Assembly: GCF_002903165.1 (NCBI RefSeq)
Contig: NZ_PPSK01000010.1
Location: 1-64,000, forward strand
Direction: 5' to 3'
DNA: 64,000 nt
From: Halopseudomonas oceani
GTDB lineage: Bacteria > Pseudomonadota > Gammaproteobacteria > Pseudomonadales > Pseudomonadaceae
A program made the translations under genes and the position numbers. Numbering within the stretch: the stretch's first letter is position 1; each line of letters starts with the position of its first letter. Under the pieces are notes generated by a model. It ran no database searches and was not told where the DNA came from. It saw only the letters and a list, made by a program, of their open reading frames with translations. This document shows, piece by piece, positions 25,320 to 34,789 of this stretch.

Positions 25320-27791
25320 TCATTCACTCTCTGATTTTGCCGTCTTGCTGCGGCGTGTTTTGCGTGGCGTCATTTCCTCCTTGGAGAAGTCGTCCACGGT
25401 GATGACGGCAAGCCGCGCAGCCCTGGCATCGCGCACCAGTTCGGCTTCCTCCGGGCTGATCACCCCGCTTTCCGCGGCAACAGCGAGGGTGTCGGCATCG
25501 CTGTCGTGCTCCAGCTCACCTGAGCGGACAGCCTTGTGAAGCCGCGCCTCAATCGGATCAGCCTGGATTACCTTGGCAAGCGTGCTGTTGAGCAGGCCGG
25601 TCACGTCAGTTGGGTCATCGCTCTGATAGCAGCCTTCCAACAGGCGGTCGCGTGCGGCGCCGGGACGCATCAGCCGGCGTGCGATCTCTGCGCCAGTTGC
25701 ATCGCTGGGTGGTGCGAGTCGGCGTCCAAGCGGAAATACGATCACCCGCAGCAGGCAACCGAGATGCCGGTTCGGGAAGTTGAGCAGCACTTCATGCAGG
25801 CTGGTTTCGATGCGGTACAGCAGGTCTTCTAGCCCCCACCGGACAAAGGGCAGATCCTCTTCCGGGCGGCCCTGGTCATCAAAGTGCTTGAGGGTGGCGC
25901 TGGCTAGATAAAGGTTGCTCATGATGTCGCCCAGACGAGCAGAAAGACGTTCGCGGCGTTTCAGCTCACCGCCCAGCATGAGCATGGTGCAGTCGGTCAG
26001 CGTCGCGAAGGCAGCGGAAAGACGCGTGAGCTGCTGATAGTAGCGGCGCGTTTCCGGGTAGTCTGGCGCGCTGGCAAGCTTGCCGGCGCTGAGGCCAAGC
26101 AGCAGGCTGCCAGCTGCGTTGCTGAGCGAGTAACCGATGTGCTCAAACAGCAGGCGGTCAAATTGCTTCAATCCTTCGTTCCGGTCTTCCAGGCCGGCAG
26201 CCTGCATCTCCCGCAGCACATACGGATGGCAACGGATGGCTCCCTGACCGAAGATCATCATGTTGCGGGTGAGGATGTTGGCACCTTCAACGGTTATCGA
26301 AATGGGTACCGATTGGTAGGCACGACCGAGGTAATTACGTGGCCCCATGCAGATGCCCTTGCCGCCGTGCACATCCATCGCATCATTGATGCACTGGCGC
26401 ATGCGTTCGGTCAGGTGGTATTTGACGACCGCCGACAGCACCGAGGGCTTCTCGCCCAGATCTACCGCGCCGGCGGTCATGGTGCGAGCGGCGTCCATCA
26501 CGTAAGTGTTACCACCGATCCGGGCCAGTGCTTCCTGAATGCCTTCAAACTCGCCAATCGGCAGATTGAACTGTTGGCGAATGCGGGCGTAGGCGCCGGT
26601 GGTCATGCTGGCCATCTTGGCGGCACCAATGCTGCCGGCTGGCAGCGAAATGGATCGGCCGACCGAGAGGCAGTTCATCAGCATCATCCAGCCCTGACCA
26701 ATTCGCTCCTGACCGCCGATCAGATAGTCCATTGGGATGAACACGTCGGTACCGGAGTTGGGGCCGTTCATGAAGGCCGCGTTGAGCGGGAAGTGACGTC
26801 GCCCAATGTTGACGCCTTCCGTGTCGGTCGGGATCAGTGCAAGGGTAATGCCGAGCGATTCTTCATCGCCGAGCAGGTGATCCGGGTCGTAGGCCTTGAA
26901 CGCCAGGCCGAGCACCGTGGCAACGGGGCCGAGGGTGATATAGCGCTTTTCCCAAGTGACGCGCAGGCCGATGACTTCTTCGCCGTTCCACTGGCCCTTG
27001 CAGATGATGCCCTTGTCGGGCATGGCACCCGCGTCAGAGCCCGCTTCAGGTGCGGTGAGCGCAAAACAGGGAACTTCTTCGCCGCGAGCCAGGCGCGGCA
27101 GATAATATTGCTTCTGCTCCTCTGTGCCGTAGTGCATCAGCAGCTCGGCAGGGCCTAATGAGTTCGGCACCATGACAGTGGAGCCGAGGTCGCCGCTGCG
27201 ACTGGCCAGTTTCATCGCTATCTGTGAGTGAGCGATTGCGGAGAAGCCTTTACCGCCATATTCCTTGGGAATGATCAGGCCGAAGAAGCCATTGTCCTTG
27301 ATAAAACGCCAAACTTGGGGAGGAAGATCCTGCAGCTCGGTGGTGACCTCCCACTCGTTGGTCATCTGACAGAGTTGTTCCACCGGGCCGTCGAGGAAGG
27401 CCTGTTCCTCCTCGCTCAAGCGCGGAGTGGGGAAGTTGTGCAGCTTGCCCCAGTCAGGACGGCCGCTGAACAGCTCGCCATCCCACCAGACCGTGCCGGC
27501 GTCGAGCGCTTCCTGTTCGGTATCGGATAGCGGGGGCAGCACCTTGCGAAACCAGCCCAGCAACGGGGCGCTGATGCTCTGTTTGCGCCAGTCGGGTAGG
27601 TTGACCGGTATGGCGATACCAAGAAACAGGGCCCATAACAACAGGTCGATTAACCAGTGAACCGGGCCGAGCAGTGTCATTACTGCCAGGTAGGCTGCTA
27701 CGCCGAGGGTGGCGTTGAGCAAGCTAGTTCGGATGTAGGCAAGACCGCTGATGCAGAGCAGCAGTCCAACCAGCCAAAGCAGGGTCATCAT
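25320..27791 (-). CDS. fadE: Acyl-CoA dehydrogenase FadE
   Basis: 823 residues from the ATG at 27791, which has AGGAG 8 nt upstream; an in-frame ATG at 27815 lies before that site. Two or three membrane segments at the N-terminus (MTLLWLVGLLLCISGLAY, ALFLGIAIPVNLP region), then the acyl-CoA dehydrogenase domain with EYGGKGFSAIAHSQIAMKL, PCFALTAPEAGSDAGAM and DVHGGKGICMGPRNYLGR, and the long FadE-specific C-terminal region. It performs the first, FAD-dependent step of fatty acid beta-oxidation at the inner membrane. Length fits the E. coli FadE type (about 815). Monocistronic, ending at a stable hairpin. Confidence 0.95.
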   Translation of the reverse strand: MMTLLWLVGLLLCISGLAYIRTSLLNATLGVAAYLAVMTLLGPVHWLIDLLLWALFLGIAIPVNLPDWRKQSISAPLLGWFRKVLPPLSDTEQEALDAGTVWWDGELFSGRPDWGKLHNFPTPRLSEEEQAFLDGPVEQLCQMTNEWEVTTELQDLPPQVWRFIKDNGFFGLIIPKEYGGKGFSAIAHSQIAMKLASRSGDLGSTVMVPNSLGPAELLMHYGTEEQKQYYLPRLARGEEVPCFALTAPEAGSDAGAMPDKGIICKGQWNGEEVIGLRVTWEKRYITLGPVATVLGLAFKAYDPDHLLGDEESLGITLALIPTDTEGVNIGRRHFPLNAAFMNGPNSGTDVFIPMDYLIGGQERIGQGWMMLMNCLSVGRSISLPAGSIGAAKMASMTTGAYARIRQQFNLPIGEFEGIQEALARIGGNTYVMDAARTMTAGAVDLGEKPSVLSAVVKYHLTERMRQCINDAMDVHGGKGICMGPRNYLGRAYQSVPISITVEGANILTRNMMIFGQGAIRCHPYVLREMQAAGLEDRNEGLKQFDRLLFEHIGYSLSNAAGSLLLGLSAGKLASAPDYPETRRYYQQLTRLSAAFATLTDCTMLMLGGELKRRERLSARLGDIMSNLYLASATLKHFDDQGRPEEDLPFVRWGLEDLLYRIETSLHEVLLNFPNRHLGCLLRVIVFPLGRRLAPPSDATGAEIARRLMRPGAARDRLLEGCYQSDDPTDVTGLLNSTLAKVIQADPIEARLHKAVRSGELEHDSDADTLAVAAESGVISPEEAELVRDARAARLAVITVDDFSKEEMTPRKTRRSKTAKSESE

Positions 27792-27998
27792 ATTGCGCAC
27801 TCCTTTTCGGTACATCTCTCCAGACCAGAGGATGTGCTGAATAATTCCGTTTGATCTCCGATTTTGCAGCAGGCAGGGCGCGGGTGCCTTTAGGGGCAGG
27901 CCGTTGCAGGGCGACTCAGAGGTGGGATCGGAATTGTTCAGTACCCTGTCAGCATAGCTGTTCTGGGCGGCCGAGGTCGTGCGCGTGCAGTGACATGG

Positions 27999-28028
27999 TG
28001 TTACGGGCGCCAGTTGGCGCCCGTAACA
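27999..28028 (-). terminator. Perfect 14-bp palindromic hairpin after MFS gene, no U-tract
   Basis: TGTTACGGGCGCCA/TGGCGCCCGTAACA around a 2-nt centre, 6 nt past the MFS stop. No T run follows. A role as a transcript end, 3'-protecting hairpin or protein site is possible. Confidence 0.45.
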
Positions 28029-28034
28029 GACGCG

Positions 28035-29345
28035 TCAGGCGTCGACGGTGTCGAGGTCGTAACGGATGGTGCGGCCAGCGAGGTAGTAGTGCGCACAGGC
28101 CCAGATATTGACGAATGCTGCGCCGATAAGCGCGTAGCGCAGACTGTCGGAACCGAACGGGCCGCTGACGAGGTCGCTGACGATGCCGATCAGTTGTGGA
28201 CCGAGGCCAAGCCCCACCAGGTTCAGTACCAGCAACATGATGGCCGATGCCAGCGCGCGGCTGCGCAGCGGGGTCAGGCTCTGGATCATGGCGAAGCTGG
28301 GGCCGAGGTAGAAGGCACCGAGAAATACGGCCGGGCAGTAAGCGAGCAGCGCCCAGAAGGTGCTGTCGATCATATAGAAGGCAATAATGAACGGAATTGT
28401 CAGCAGCTTGGCCAAGCCCACGATCCAGGCGTTCCAGCTGGCATCACGGGCGGCCAGCTTGTCTGCCAGCATGCCGCCGATCCAGGCACCAAGGCCACCG
28501 ATAATCCCCATCAGGGGGCCGAGGAAGAGTCCGACCTGGCCTGGGGTCAAACCGTGGCTACGAATCAGGAACGCCGGGTTCCAAACAATGGTGCCGTAGC
28601 CGACCAATGCGGTCAGGGTGACCCCGAGAACGACATGGCGGGTGGTACGGACACGCCAAAGTACGGCAAAGCCGGCCTTGACGTTGACTTTGCCCATAGG
28701 CGGCGGCTTGACGCCGTCGGCAAAGCCGCGCGGTGGTTCGATCATGGTGAAGCGCACCAGCAGGGCGATCAGGATGCCCGGCAGGCCGACAACGAAGAAC
28801 GCTGCGCGCCAGCCCCACCATTCGGCAACAAAACCGCCGACGATGAAGCCGATCATGATGCCCAGGTAGACGCCAAGCGCGTAGATGGACATGGCGCTTG
28901 AGCGCTTTTCTTTCGGGTAGAGGTCGGCAAGCATGGAGTGCGACGGCGGGCTGGACCCTGCTTCACCGACACCAACGCCGATCCGGGCGATCGCCAACTG
29001 CCAGAAGTTCTGGGCCAGGCCGCACATGGCGGTCATCACGCTCCAGATAGCAATGGACCAGGCGATGATATTGCGGCGGTTGGAACGGTCGGCAAAGATC
29101 GCAATCGGAATGCCAAGAGTCGCGTAGAACAGGGCGAAGGCGATGCCGGATAGGAAGCCCAGCTGGGTGTCCGACAGCAGCAGATCTGCCTTGAGGGGTT
29201 CAATCAGGATCCCGACGATATTGCGGTCGACGTGGCTGGACGTATACGCCAGAACCAGAATCAACAGCGCGTAGCGTCGATAGGCGGGGGTGATGCGGTG
29301 ACTGACGTCGTTCTGGTCAGCCGTGTTTTCTGGCGTTTGGGCCAT
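28035..29345 (-). CDS. MFS transporter, spinster-type
   Basis: 436 residues, about twelve membrane segments. It starts with a polar 20-residue tail, then YALLILVLAYTSSHVDRNIVGILIEPLKADL, with the loop motif ADRSNRRNIIAWSIAIWS (the conserved D-R-x-x-R-R of MFS loop 2-3) and RIGVGVGEAGSSPPSHSMLADLYP in frame, a pattern shared with spinster-family carriers. Related proteins often sit beside catabolic genes for organic acids or aromatics; no such gene is adjacent here, so the substrate is unknown. A paralogue of the same subfamily lies at 46547. Confidence 0.88.
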   Translation of the reverse strand: MAQTPENTADQNDVSHRITPAYRRYALLILVLAYTSSHVDRNIVGILIEPLKADLLLSDTQLGFLSGIAFALFYATLGIPIAIFADRSNRRNIIAWSIAIWSVMTAMCGLAQNFWQLAIARIGVGVGEAGSSPPSHSMLADLYPKEKRSSAMSIYALGVYLGIMIGFIVGGFVAEWWGWRAAFFVVGLPGILIALLVRFTMIEPPRGFADGVKPPPMGKVNVKAGFAVLWRVRTTRHVVLGVTLTALVGYGTIVWNPAFLIRSHGLTPGQVGLFLGPLMGIIGGLGAWIGGMLADKLAARDASWNAWIVGLAKLLTIPFIIAFYMIDSTFWALLAYCPAVFLGAFYLGPSFAMIQSLTPLRSRALASAIMLLVLNLVGLGLGPQLIGIVSDLVSGPFGSDSLRYALIGAAFVNIWACAHYYLAGRTIRYDLDTVDA

Positions 29346-29582
29346 TTATTGTCTCCGGCGTTTGTTGTTCTGCAGCGAGAATACGTTGTCCCGTTGTTCG
29401 TCACAATCGACCGGCCGCGCGCAATTGTAGCAAAATTGTAAGCCCGTGGTTTCGCACAGCGGTATTATTATTCGCATAAACCATGTCTCAGTATTGATAC
29501 AGGGGAGTTTCGGTGGCTGACCTTGATTCCTGTCGATCCGCCCTCATAGTTAGGCCTCAACTTCCAAGACGTGAGGCACGGC

Positions 29583-30515
29583 ATGACTGCAGCTATACGT
29601 ATCCGGGGGCTTGAGAAGACCTATGCAACCGGAATGCGTGCTCTCAAGGGCATTGATCTGGAGGTGCGCGAAGGGGACTTCTTTGCTCTGCTGGGACCCA
29701 ATGGGGCGGGCAAGTCCACGACCATCGGCATCCTGTCATCACTGGTCAACAAGTCGGCAGGCGAGGTCAGCATCTTCGGTCACGACATCGACCGCGAGCT
29801 GCTTGCTGCAAAGCGCTGCATCGGGGTGGTGCCGCAGGAATTCAATTTCAGTCAGTTCGAGAAGGTTATCGATATTCTGGTCAGCCAGGCCGGGTATTAC
29901 GGCATTCCGCTGGCCCGTGCGCGGGAACGCGCCGAGCATTACCTGAAGCGTCTTGGCTTGTGGGAAAAACGCGATGTGCCTTCGCGGATGCTGTCTGGCG
30001 GTATGAAGCGCCGGTTGATGATCGCCCGGGCATTGATTCACGAACCCAGGCTGCTGATTCTGGATGAGCCCACTGCGGGTGTGGATATCGAGATCCGCCG
30101 CTCGATGTGGCAGTTCCTGCAGGAGATCAACGCGCAGGGCATTACCATCGTGCTCACCACGCACTATCTGGAAGAGGCCGAGCAGCTGTGCCGCCACATC
30201 GCGATTATCGATGAAGGCCGGATCATTCATAACACCAGCATGCGCGCTCTGTTGAAAGAGCTGCATGTCGAAACCTTCCTGCTCGATACGCGCCAGACCC
30301 TGACCGACGCGCCAGTGCTGACAGGTTACACGGCGCGACTGGTCGACGAGCATACGCTTGAGGTGCAGGTGGATAAGGCTCAAGGCCTGAATGCGCTGTT
30401 TGCGGCGCTCAGTGAGGCGGGAATCGATGTGGTGAGCATGCGCAACAAAAGTAACCGGCTGGAGGAGTTGTTTCTTACGCTGGTCGACGAAAACGCCGAG
30501 AAGAAGGGAGCCTGA
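29583..30515 (+). CDS. ABC transporter ATP-binding protein (YadG-like)
   Basis: 310 residues from the ATG at 29583, which has GAGG 7 nt upstream. Walker A GPNGAGKSTT (about residues 39-48), signature LSGGMKRRLMIARAL, Walker B LLILDEPTAGVDIE, H-loop VLTTHYLEEAEQ, plus a C-terminal regulatory domain of about 90 residues. Paired with the permease 2 nt downstream. The YadG/YadH and related DrrAB-type exporters move unknown substrates or drugs; the gene order before queF matches other pseudomonads as I recall. Confidence 0.92.
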   Translation: MTAAIRIRGLEKTYATGMRALKGIDLEVREGDFFALLGPNGAGKSTTIGILSSLVNKSAGEVSIFGHDIDRELLAAKRCIGVVPQEFNFSQFEKVIDILVSQAGYYGIPLARARERAEHYLKRLGLWEKRDVPSRMLSGGMKRRLMIARALIHEPRLLILDEPTAGVDIEIRRSMWQFLQEINAQGITIVLTTHYLEEAEQLCRHIAIIDEGRIIHNTSMRALLKELHVETFLLDTRQTLTDAPVLTGYTARLVDEHTLEVQVDKAQGLNALFAALSEAGIDVVSMRNKSNRLEELFLTLVDENAEKKGA

Positions 30516-30517
30516 GC

Positions 30518-31294
30518 ATGCAGTACTGGCAACAGGGCTGGGTGGCCTTTACGACCATCCTGACCAAGGAGATTCGCCGCTTTACCCGTATCTGGGCGCA
30601 GACACTGCTGCCGCCGGCGATCACCATGACGCTGTATTTTGTCATCTTCGGCCATCTGATCGGCAGCCGCATCGGCGAGATGGGCGGATTCCGGTACATC
30701 GATTACATCGTGCCGGGCCTGATCATGATGTCGGTGATTACCAACAGCTACTCCAACGTGGTCTCGAGTTTTTTCAGTACGAAGTTTCAGCGTTCCATTG
30801 AGGAACTGATGGTGGCACCGGTGTCGCCGCATGTAATCCTGCTTGGTTACACCTTCGGCGGTGTTGCCCGTGGGCTGGCGGTGGGGCTGATCGTGACGCT
30901 GACGTCGCTGTTCTTCACCAAGCTGCGTGTGGAGCACGTTTGGCTGACCATTGTGGTGATCTTCTTTACCTCGCTGGTGTTTTCGCTGGGCGGCTTCATC
31001 AACGCGGTATTCGCTCGTACCTTCGATGACATCTCGATCGTGCCGACCTTTGTGCTGACGCCGCTGACCTATCTGGGCGGGGTGTTTTACTCGATCAACC
31101 TGTTACCGCCGTTCTGGCATGCGGTGTCGCAGGTCAACCCGATTCTGCACATGGTCAATGCGTTCCGTTACGGCATTTTGGGGGTGTCCGATATTCCAAT
31201 CGCGACTGCCCTTATCATCATGGCTATTTTTACCGTCGCGCTCTACAGCGTGAGCTACTGGTTGCTGGTCAGAGGCACGGGTATGCGGCAATAA
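30518..31294 (+). CDS. ABC-2 type transporter permease (YadH-like)
   Basis: 258 residues with six membrane segments. It opens [35 protein letters not shown] in frame, the amphipathic start common to ABC-2 permeases, and has the signature [27 protein letters not shown] near the end. The start codon is 2 nt after the stop of the ATPase gene. It forms the membrane part of the exporter. Substrate unknown. Confidence 0.92.
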   Translation: MQYWQQGWVAFTTILTKEIRRFTRIWAQTLLPPAITMTLYFVIFGHLIGSRIGEMGGFRYIDYIVPGLIMMSVITNSYSNVVSSFFSTKFQRSIEELMVAPVSPHVILLGYTFGGVARGLAVGLIVTLTSLFFTKLRVEHVWLTIVVIFFTSLVFSLGGFINAVFARTFDDISIVPTFVLTPLTYLGGVFYSINLLPPFWHAVSQVNPILHMVNAFRYGILGVSDIPIATALIIMAIFTVALYSVSYWLLVRGTGMRQ

Positions 31295-31344
31295 TGGGCG
31301 CGGGCCGTCAGCCGGCGGCCCGTTGTCGATTCCCGGGGTATTCC

Positions 31345-32181
31345 ATGACTGATCATCCTGCGACCGAGTCGCCGCTGGGCAAGTCCAGTGCCTACATCAG
31401 CGTTTACACGCCGTCGCTGCTGTATCCAATCTCACGACTGCCGAAATGGCAGGAGTTGGGGCTGGATCCGCAGCAACTGCCGTTTCACGGCGCTGATATC
31501 TGGAACTGCTTCGAGCTGTCCTGGCTGACACCTTCTGGCAAGCCCGTGGTGGCTGCCGCAGAGTTCGTCTTCCCGATCAAGGCGGCGCGGATTGTCGAGT
31601 CCAAGTCGTTCAAGCTGTATCTGAACTCACTCAATCAGACGGTTTTCCGGGATCGTCATGACCTGCTGAAGACGCTGGAGACCGACCTGTCGGTTGCGGC
31701 GCAGGGGCCGGTGATGGTGCGGCTGCTAAGTATGCAGCAGCTGCATCAGGCGGGGCTGTTCATGCTGCCCGGGACCTGTATCGACGACCTGGATGTCGAG
31801 GTGTCGAGCTACAGCTATGATCCTTCGCTGCTGAGTCTGGCGGCCAGCGCGGGGCCAGTGACCGAGGTACTGCACAGTCACTTGCTTAAATCCAACTGCC
31901 CGGTCACGGGGCAGCCGGATTGGGGATCAGTGCAGATCAGTTACAGTGGCCCGGCACTGGATCACGCGTCTCTGGTACGGTATCTGGTCTCGTTCAGGCA
32001 GCACTCGGATTTCCACGAGCAATGCGTGGAGCGCATCTTCCTGGATATTCTCAAGCTATTGGGGGAGGGGGCGACGCTGACTGTGTACGCGCGCTATGTT
32101 CGTCGTGGCGGACTGGATATCAATCCCTGGCGGTCCACGCAGCCGGGCATGCCGGAAAATCTGCGACTGGCGCGCCAATAG
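31345..32181 (+). CDS. queF: NADPH-dependent 7-cyano-7-deazaguanine reductase QueF
   Basis: 278 residues from the ATG at 31345; upstream frame to 31294 is spurious. Two tunnel-fold repeats as in the long QueF type. Features: [18 protein letters not shown] (NADPH-side repeat, E-S-K-S) and the catalytic Cys in [19 protein letters not shown] (about residue 187), with Asp in [14 protein letters not shown] and [18 protein letters not shown] at the end. It reduces preQ0 to preQ1 for queuosine of tRNA. It follows the ABC pair after 50 nt. I looked for a preQ1 riboswitch upstream and saw none. Confidence 0.95.
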   Translation: MTDHPATESPLGKSSAYISVYTPSLLYPISRLPKWQELGLDPQQLPFHGADIWNCFELSWLTPSGKPVVAAAEFVFPIKAARIVESKSFKLYLNSLNQTVFRDRHDLLKTLETDLSVAAQGPVMVRLLSMQQLHQAGLFMLPGTCIDDLDVEVSSYSYDPSLLSLAASAGPVTEVLHSHLLKSNCPVTGQPDWGSVQISYSGPALDHASLVRYLVSFRQHSDFHEQCVERIFLDILKLLGEGATLTVYARYVRRGGLDINPWRSTQPGMPENLRLARQ

Positions 32182-32224
32182 GGTAGATGGGCGACGCTCC
32201 ACCAGCGGCGGAGCGTCCGGACAG

Positions 32225-32503
32225 TCAGATTCCCATGTCGGCCAGGCTCTGCATGACGCTGCGCAGTGTGGTGGCAAGGGTGGGATGCCGAGCTTCGAAC
32301 TGCTCAGCCATCAGGTTGACCCCATCGACAAGGCTTGGGTCTTCCTCTACTTCGACGTCGCTGGCTTCGTTCAGCAACTTTGCTTCCAGGCTGGTTGCCA
32401 GCGCCTGTAGTGCCTCGCGCTCTTCGCTGCTGAGTGGTGAGTCGCTTTCATTCAGGGTGTTCTGCAGCGACTCCAGCTGCGACTTCAAACGATCAGTGGG
32501 CAT
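32225..32503 (-). CDS. DUF4404 family protein
   Basis: 92 residues, acidic and helical, no signal peptide. MPTDRLKSQLESLQNTLNE at the start and ARHPTLATTLRSVMQSLADMGI at the end are the conserved halves of DUF4404. Family members are short proteins next to queF in pseudomonads and have no known role. It is convergent with queF (44 nt between stops); a short GACGCTCC/GGAGCGTC hairpin at 32193-32217 lies between the two genes. Confidence 0.82.
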   Translation of the reverse strand: MPTDRLKSQLESLQNTLNESDSPLSSEEREALQALATSLEAKLLNEASDVEVEEDPSLVDGVNLMAEQFEARHPTLATTLRSVMQSLADMGI

Positions 32504-32577
32504 GTAACTCTCCTGTCCATCCAGTGTGCTTTTACTATACCTCTAGATGGACAACACGTCCGCTGGTTTTACGGCAT

Positions 32578-33132
32578 TCAAACTTTGGCCTGCCGTAGCT
32601 CAATGTCGCGCAGGCAGCTGTCTAGTTCGGAGACGTTGTCGATGACGTAGTGGGCGCCTGCATTCATCAGCGTCATGGTGGCCTGCAGTCGAATACGGTC
32701 CTGCTCCTCGGAGCCAAGAGCAGGCCAGTGTGCGTTGCCGTGTTGGTCCAGTGCACCACTCAGCGCGGTGCCGATGGTCCAGAGGCCTGCGTTGAGCCCG
32801 GCACGGATTCCATCGGAGGTGCCGCTGACCAGAACGCAGTGTTTAAGTGTGTGCACTTGCAGGCGCAGCGCCAGAGTAACGGGCAGGTCCGGTGCAGGTA
32901 GCGGTCGCAAGTGGGGTTCGGTGCAGATTGTCGCGCTGATCAGCGACTCGATCGGCGTAAGTTGGCGGTCATGGCGGTCCAGCAGCAGGCCCGCGCAAAT
33001 GCCGCTGTGCTGCAAACGTTGGAGTGCTGGCAAAGCCTGTGGCAGCAGAGCCGGTTCGTCGGCTGTCGGTCGGGCTGCAGTCAGGGTGCCGGCAAGATCG
33101 AAGAGAACTGCCTCGATCTGATGTGCGGTCAT
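32578..33132 (-). CDS. HAD-superfamily protein, short PhnX-like form
   Basis: 184 residues. Motif I is AVLFDLAGTLT (D-x-A-G-T, as in phosphonoacetaldehyde hydrolase PhnX), then VLVSGTSDGIRAGLNAGLWTIG for the motif II/III part, and MNAGAHYVIDNVSELDSCL at the C-terminus, also PhnX-like. Real PhnX is about 270 residues with a cap domain carrying a Schiff-base lysine; here the cap is mostly missing (about 25 residues between LQRLQHSG and the next motif). So phosphonatase activity is unlikely. The equivalent PAO1 gene, from memory, is also annotated PhnX-like. Reaction unknown. Confidence 0.75.
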   Translation of the reverse strand: MTAHQIEAVLFDLAGTLTAARPTADEPALLPQALPALQRLQHSGICAGLLLDRHDRQLTPIESLISATICTEPHLRPLPAPDLPVTLALRLQVHTLKHCVLVSGTSDGIRAGLNAGLWTIGTALSGALDQHGNAHWPALGSEEQDRIRLQATMTLMNAGAHYVIDNVSELDSCLRDIELRQAKV

Positions 33133-33198
33133 GGTCCGTGCTCCTGGTCGGAAACGCGTGTTGACCGCACATCATCGTATCAAGGTGTTGCAGATTTA

Positions 33199-33630
33199 TT
33201 ACTGTGCTTCGTCCAGAGGTTCTGCACCCATGGCGACGCGCACACTGTTGGGAACCGGGATTGGTCGCTGATTATTCACCGTAATCCACACCATCTTCAC
33301 ATCACCGTAGCCGATTAGGTCGGGTTGGCCCTTGACGTAAAGCTTGTGTTCCAGCGTCAGGCTGGTTCGACCGACGACGCCCGCGTACAGCTCGACGACG
33401 ATGGTGCCGGGGTGAAAGGCGGGCTTCAGGAAGTGATGGGTGCAGGTCAGCAGTACCAGGCCCTGGCCAACTTCCCGTCGTGGTGCGCCCAGGCCATCAA
33501 GCCATTCGATGCGGGCATCTTCCAGATACTGGTAGTAGCGGGTGTTGTTGACGTGCTGGTTGCTGTCCATGTCGCCATAGCGGATGGGTATTTCGGTGGT
33601 GTAGAGCAGGGTTGTGGAACGGTCTGTCAT
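33199..33630 (-). CDS. Acyl-CoA thioesterase, 4HBT fold
   Basis: 143 residues. The hotdog-fold signature PIRYGDMDSNQHVNNTRYYQYLEDAR (Asp at about residue 20 and HVNN) is typical of 4-hydroxybenzoyl-CoA thioesterase/YbgC/FadM proteins. The C-terminal part KMVWITVNNQRPIPVPNSVR is usual for this clade. It hydrolyses some acyl-CoA, the chain of which cannot be told. Divergent from mlaA with 104 nt between the starts. The order thioesterase/mlaA is as I recall in PAO1. Confidence 0.9.
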   Translation of the reverse strand: MTDRSTTLLYTTEIPIRYGDMDSNQHVNNTRYYQYLEDARIEWLDGLGAPRREVGQGLVLLTCTHHFLKPAFHPGTIVVELYAGVVGRTSLTLEHKLYVKGQPDLIGYGDVKMVWITVNNQRPIPVPNSVRVAMGAEPLDEAQ

Positions 33631-33734
33631 GGCAAATTTCGCTGAAATTGACGGAAGTTATGCATTACACTGACGGGCCGGCAGAGCCCGCGGGCTGCTG
33701 CACCTATCAAAAGCGAAGAATGGAGAAACCGCTG

Positions 33735-34463
33735 ATGAATCTGCTGAATACAGGAGCCTTGGCAATGGTGTTGTCGGCGCTGTCGCTGGCCTGTATTACA
33801 CCTGTTTTTGCTGCCGATGACTACGACGATTACGACTCGGCGTATGTTGACCCCGACCCGTGGGAGACGTTTAACCGCGCTACCTTCCGGTTCAATGACA
33901 CGGTAGACCGCTATACGCTCAAGCCGGTTGCCAAGGGGTATAAGTCGGTGACTCCGCAGTTCATGCGTGATGGGGTAGGCAACTTCTTCAATAACCTTGG
34001 AGAGCCGATGAACTTCCTGAACAACGGATTGCAGGGCAAGTTCAATCGGGCAGGGGTGGATATGTCGCGCTTTCTGTTCAACACCCTGCTGGGTGGCGGG
34101 GGCCTGGTAGACGTGGCAAGCCGCATGGGGCTAGAACGCAGTGACGAGGATCTGGGGCAGACTCTGGGGTACTGGGGAGTGCCGAGCGGTCCTTACGTCA
34201 TGCTACCGTTCCTCGGACCGAATACGGTGCGTGATACCGGCTCAAAACTGCCTGAAAACTTCCTCAATTACACCTATACCGGCTACCTGAATGACATTCG
34301 TGCGCGTAACCAGCTGTTTGCGCTGGAGACGGTAGATATCCGGGCCGGCCTGCTGGATCAGGAACGCCTGATCACCGGTGACCGTTACACCTTTATCCGT
34401 AACGCATACCTGCAGAATCGCGAGTACAAGGTACGCGACGGAAACGTCCCCGACGAGTTCTGA
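33735..34463 (+). CDS. mlaA: MlaA (VacJ) outer-membrane lipid asymmetry protein
   Basis: 243 residues from the ATG at 33735, which has GGAG 9 nt upstream; an ATG at 33720 is a second option. Signal sequence MNLLNTGALAMVLSALSLAC; the Cys at residue 20 may be the lipid site although the lipobox is not ideal. The mature protein has DPDPWETFNRATFRFNDTVD, the MlaA opening, and GYWGVPSGPYVMLPFLGPNTVRDT. MlaA, with an outer-membrane porin, extracts misplaced phospholipids and passes them to MlaC. The mla ABC genes are elsewhere. The stop overlaps a CCCCGACGA/TCGTCGGGG hairpin. Confidence 0.93.
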   Translation: MNLLNTGALAMVLSALSLACITPVFAADDYDDYDSAYVDPDPWETFNRATFRFNDTVDRYTLKPVAKGYKSVTPQFMRDGVGNFFNNLGEPMNFLNNGLQGKFNRAGVDMSRFLFNTLLGGGGLVDVASRMGLERSDEDLGQTLGYWGVPSGPYVMLPFLGPNTVRDTGSKLPENFLNYTYTGYLNDIRARNQLFALETVDIRAGLLDQERLITGDRYTFIRNAYLQNREYKVRDGNVPDEF

Positions 34464-34483
34464 TCGTCGGGGTGTTGGTCGCT

Positions 34484-34789
34484 TCAGCTCAGGCTGTCAA
34501 AGCGCAGCCCGATGCTGAAGCGACCGTCGCTCTCGGCTTGACAGCGCACCACTTCACCCTTGGCCTGCAAGCCCTGCATACCCGGAGTCGGTGAGGGGAT
34601 GGACAGGGTCGCGACAGTACCCTCCGCCACTGCCTCACTGGCCATTACCTGAGCCCCCTGGTTGGATAGATCGCGGCACAGTACATCGCAGGTGTGATTG
34701 TCAGCACCAAAGGTAAGTGTGGCGGCGGTTTCCACTGTCATGCGCATGAAATCACGCTTTTCGCTGTACTGCTGGTCATGAAACGACAT
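34484..34789 (-). CDS. PilZ domain protein
   Basis: 101 residues. The PilZ pattern is present: an Arg-x-x-x-Arg (R-D-F-M-R, residues 11-15, the place of c-di-GMP binding) and CRDLSNQGAQVMA (the D-x-S-x-x-G motif, about 40-48). The protein is a single PilZ domain, so it is probably a c-di-GMP receptor that acts on another protein. Convergent with mlaA, 20 nt between stops. Its start overlaps a possible small ORF on the opposite strand. Confidence 0.85.
   Translation of the reverse strand: MSFHDQQYSEKRDFMRMTVETAATLTFGADNHTCDVLCRDLSNQGAQVMASEAVAEGTVATLSIPSPTPGMQGLQAKGEVVRCQAESDGRFSIGLRFDSLS

Noticed and set aside
26139-27158. A 339-residue open frame on the plus strand
   Set aside because: Antisense shadow of fadE.
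31295-31344. preQ1 riboswitch before queF
   Set aside because: The short leader has only a generic GC hairpin and no preQ1 consensus; queF is near the upstream ABC operon.
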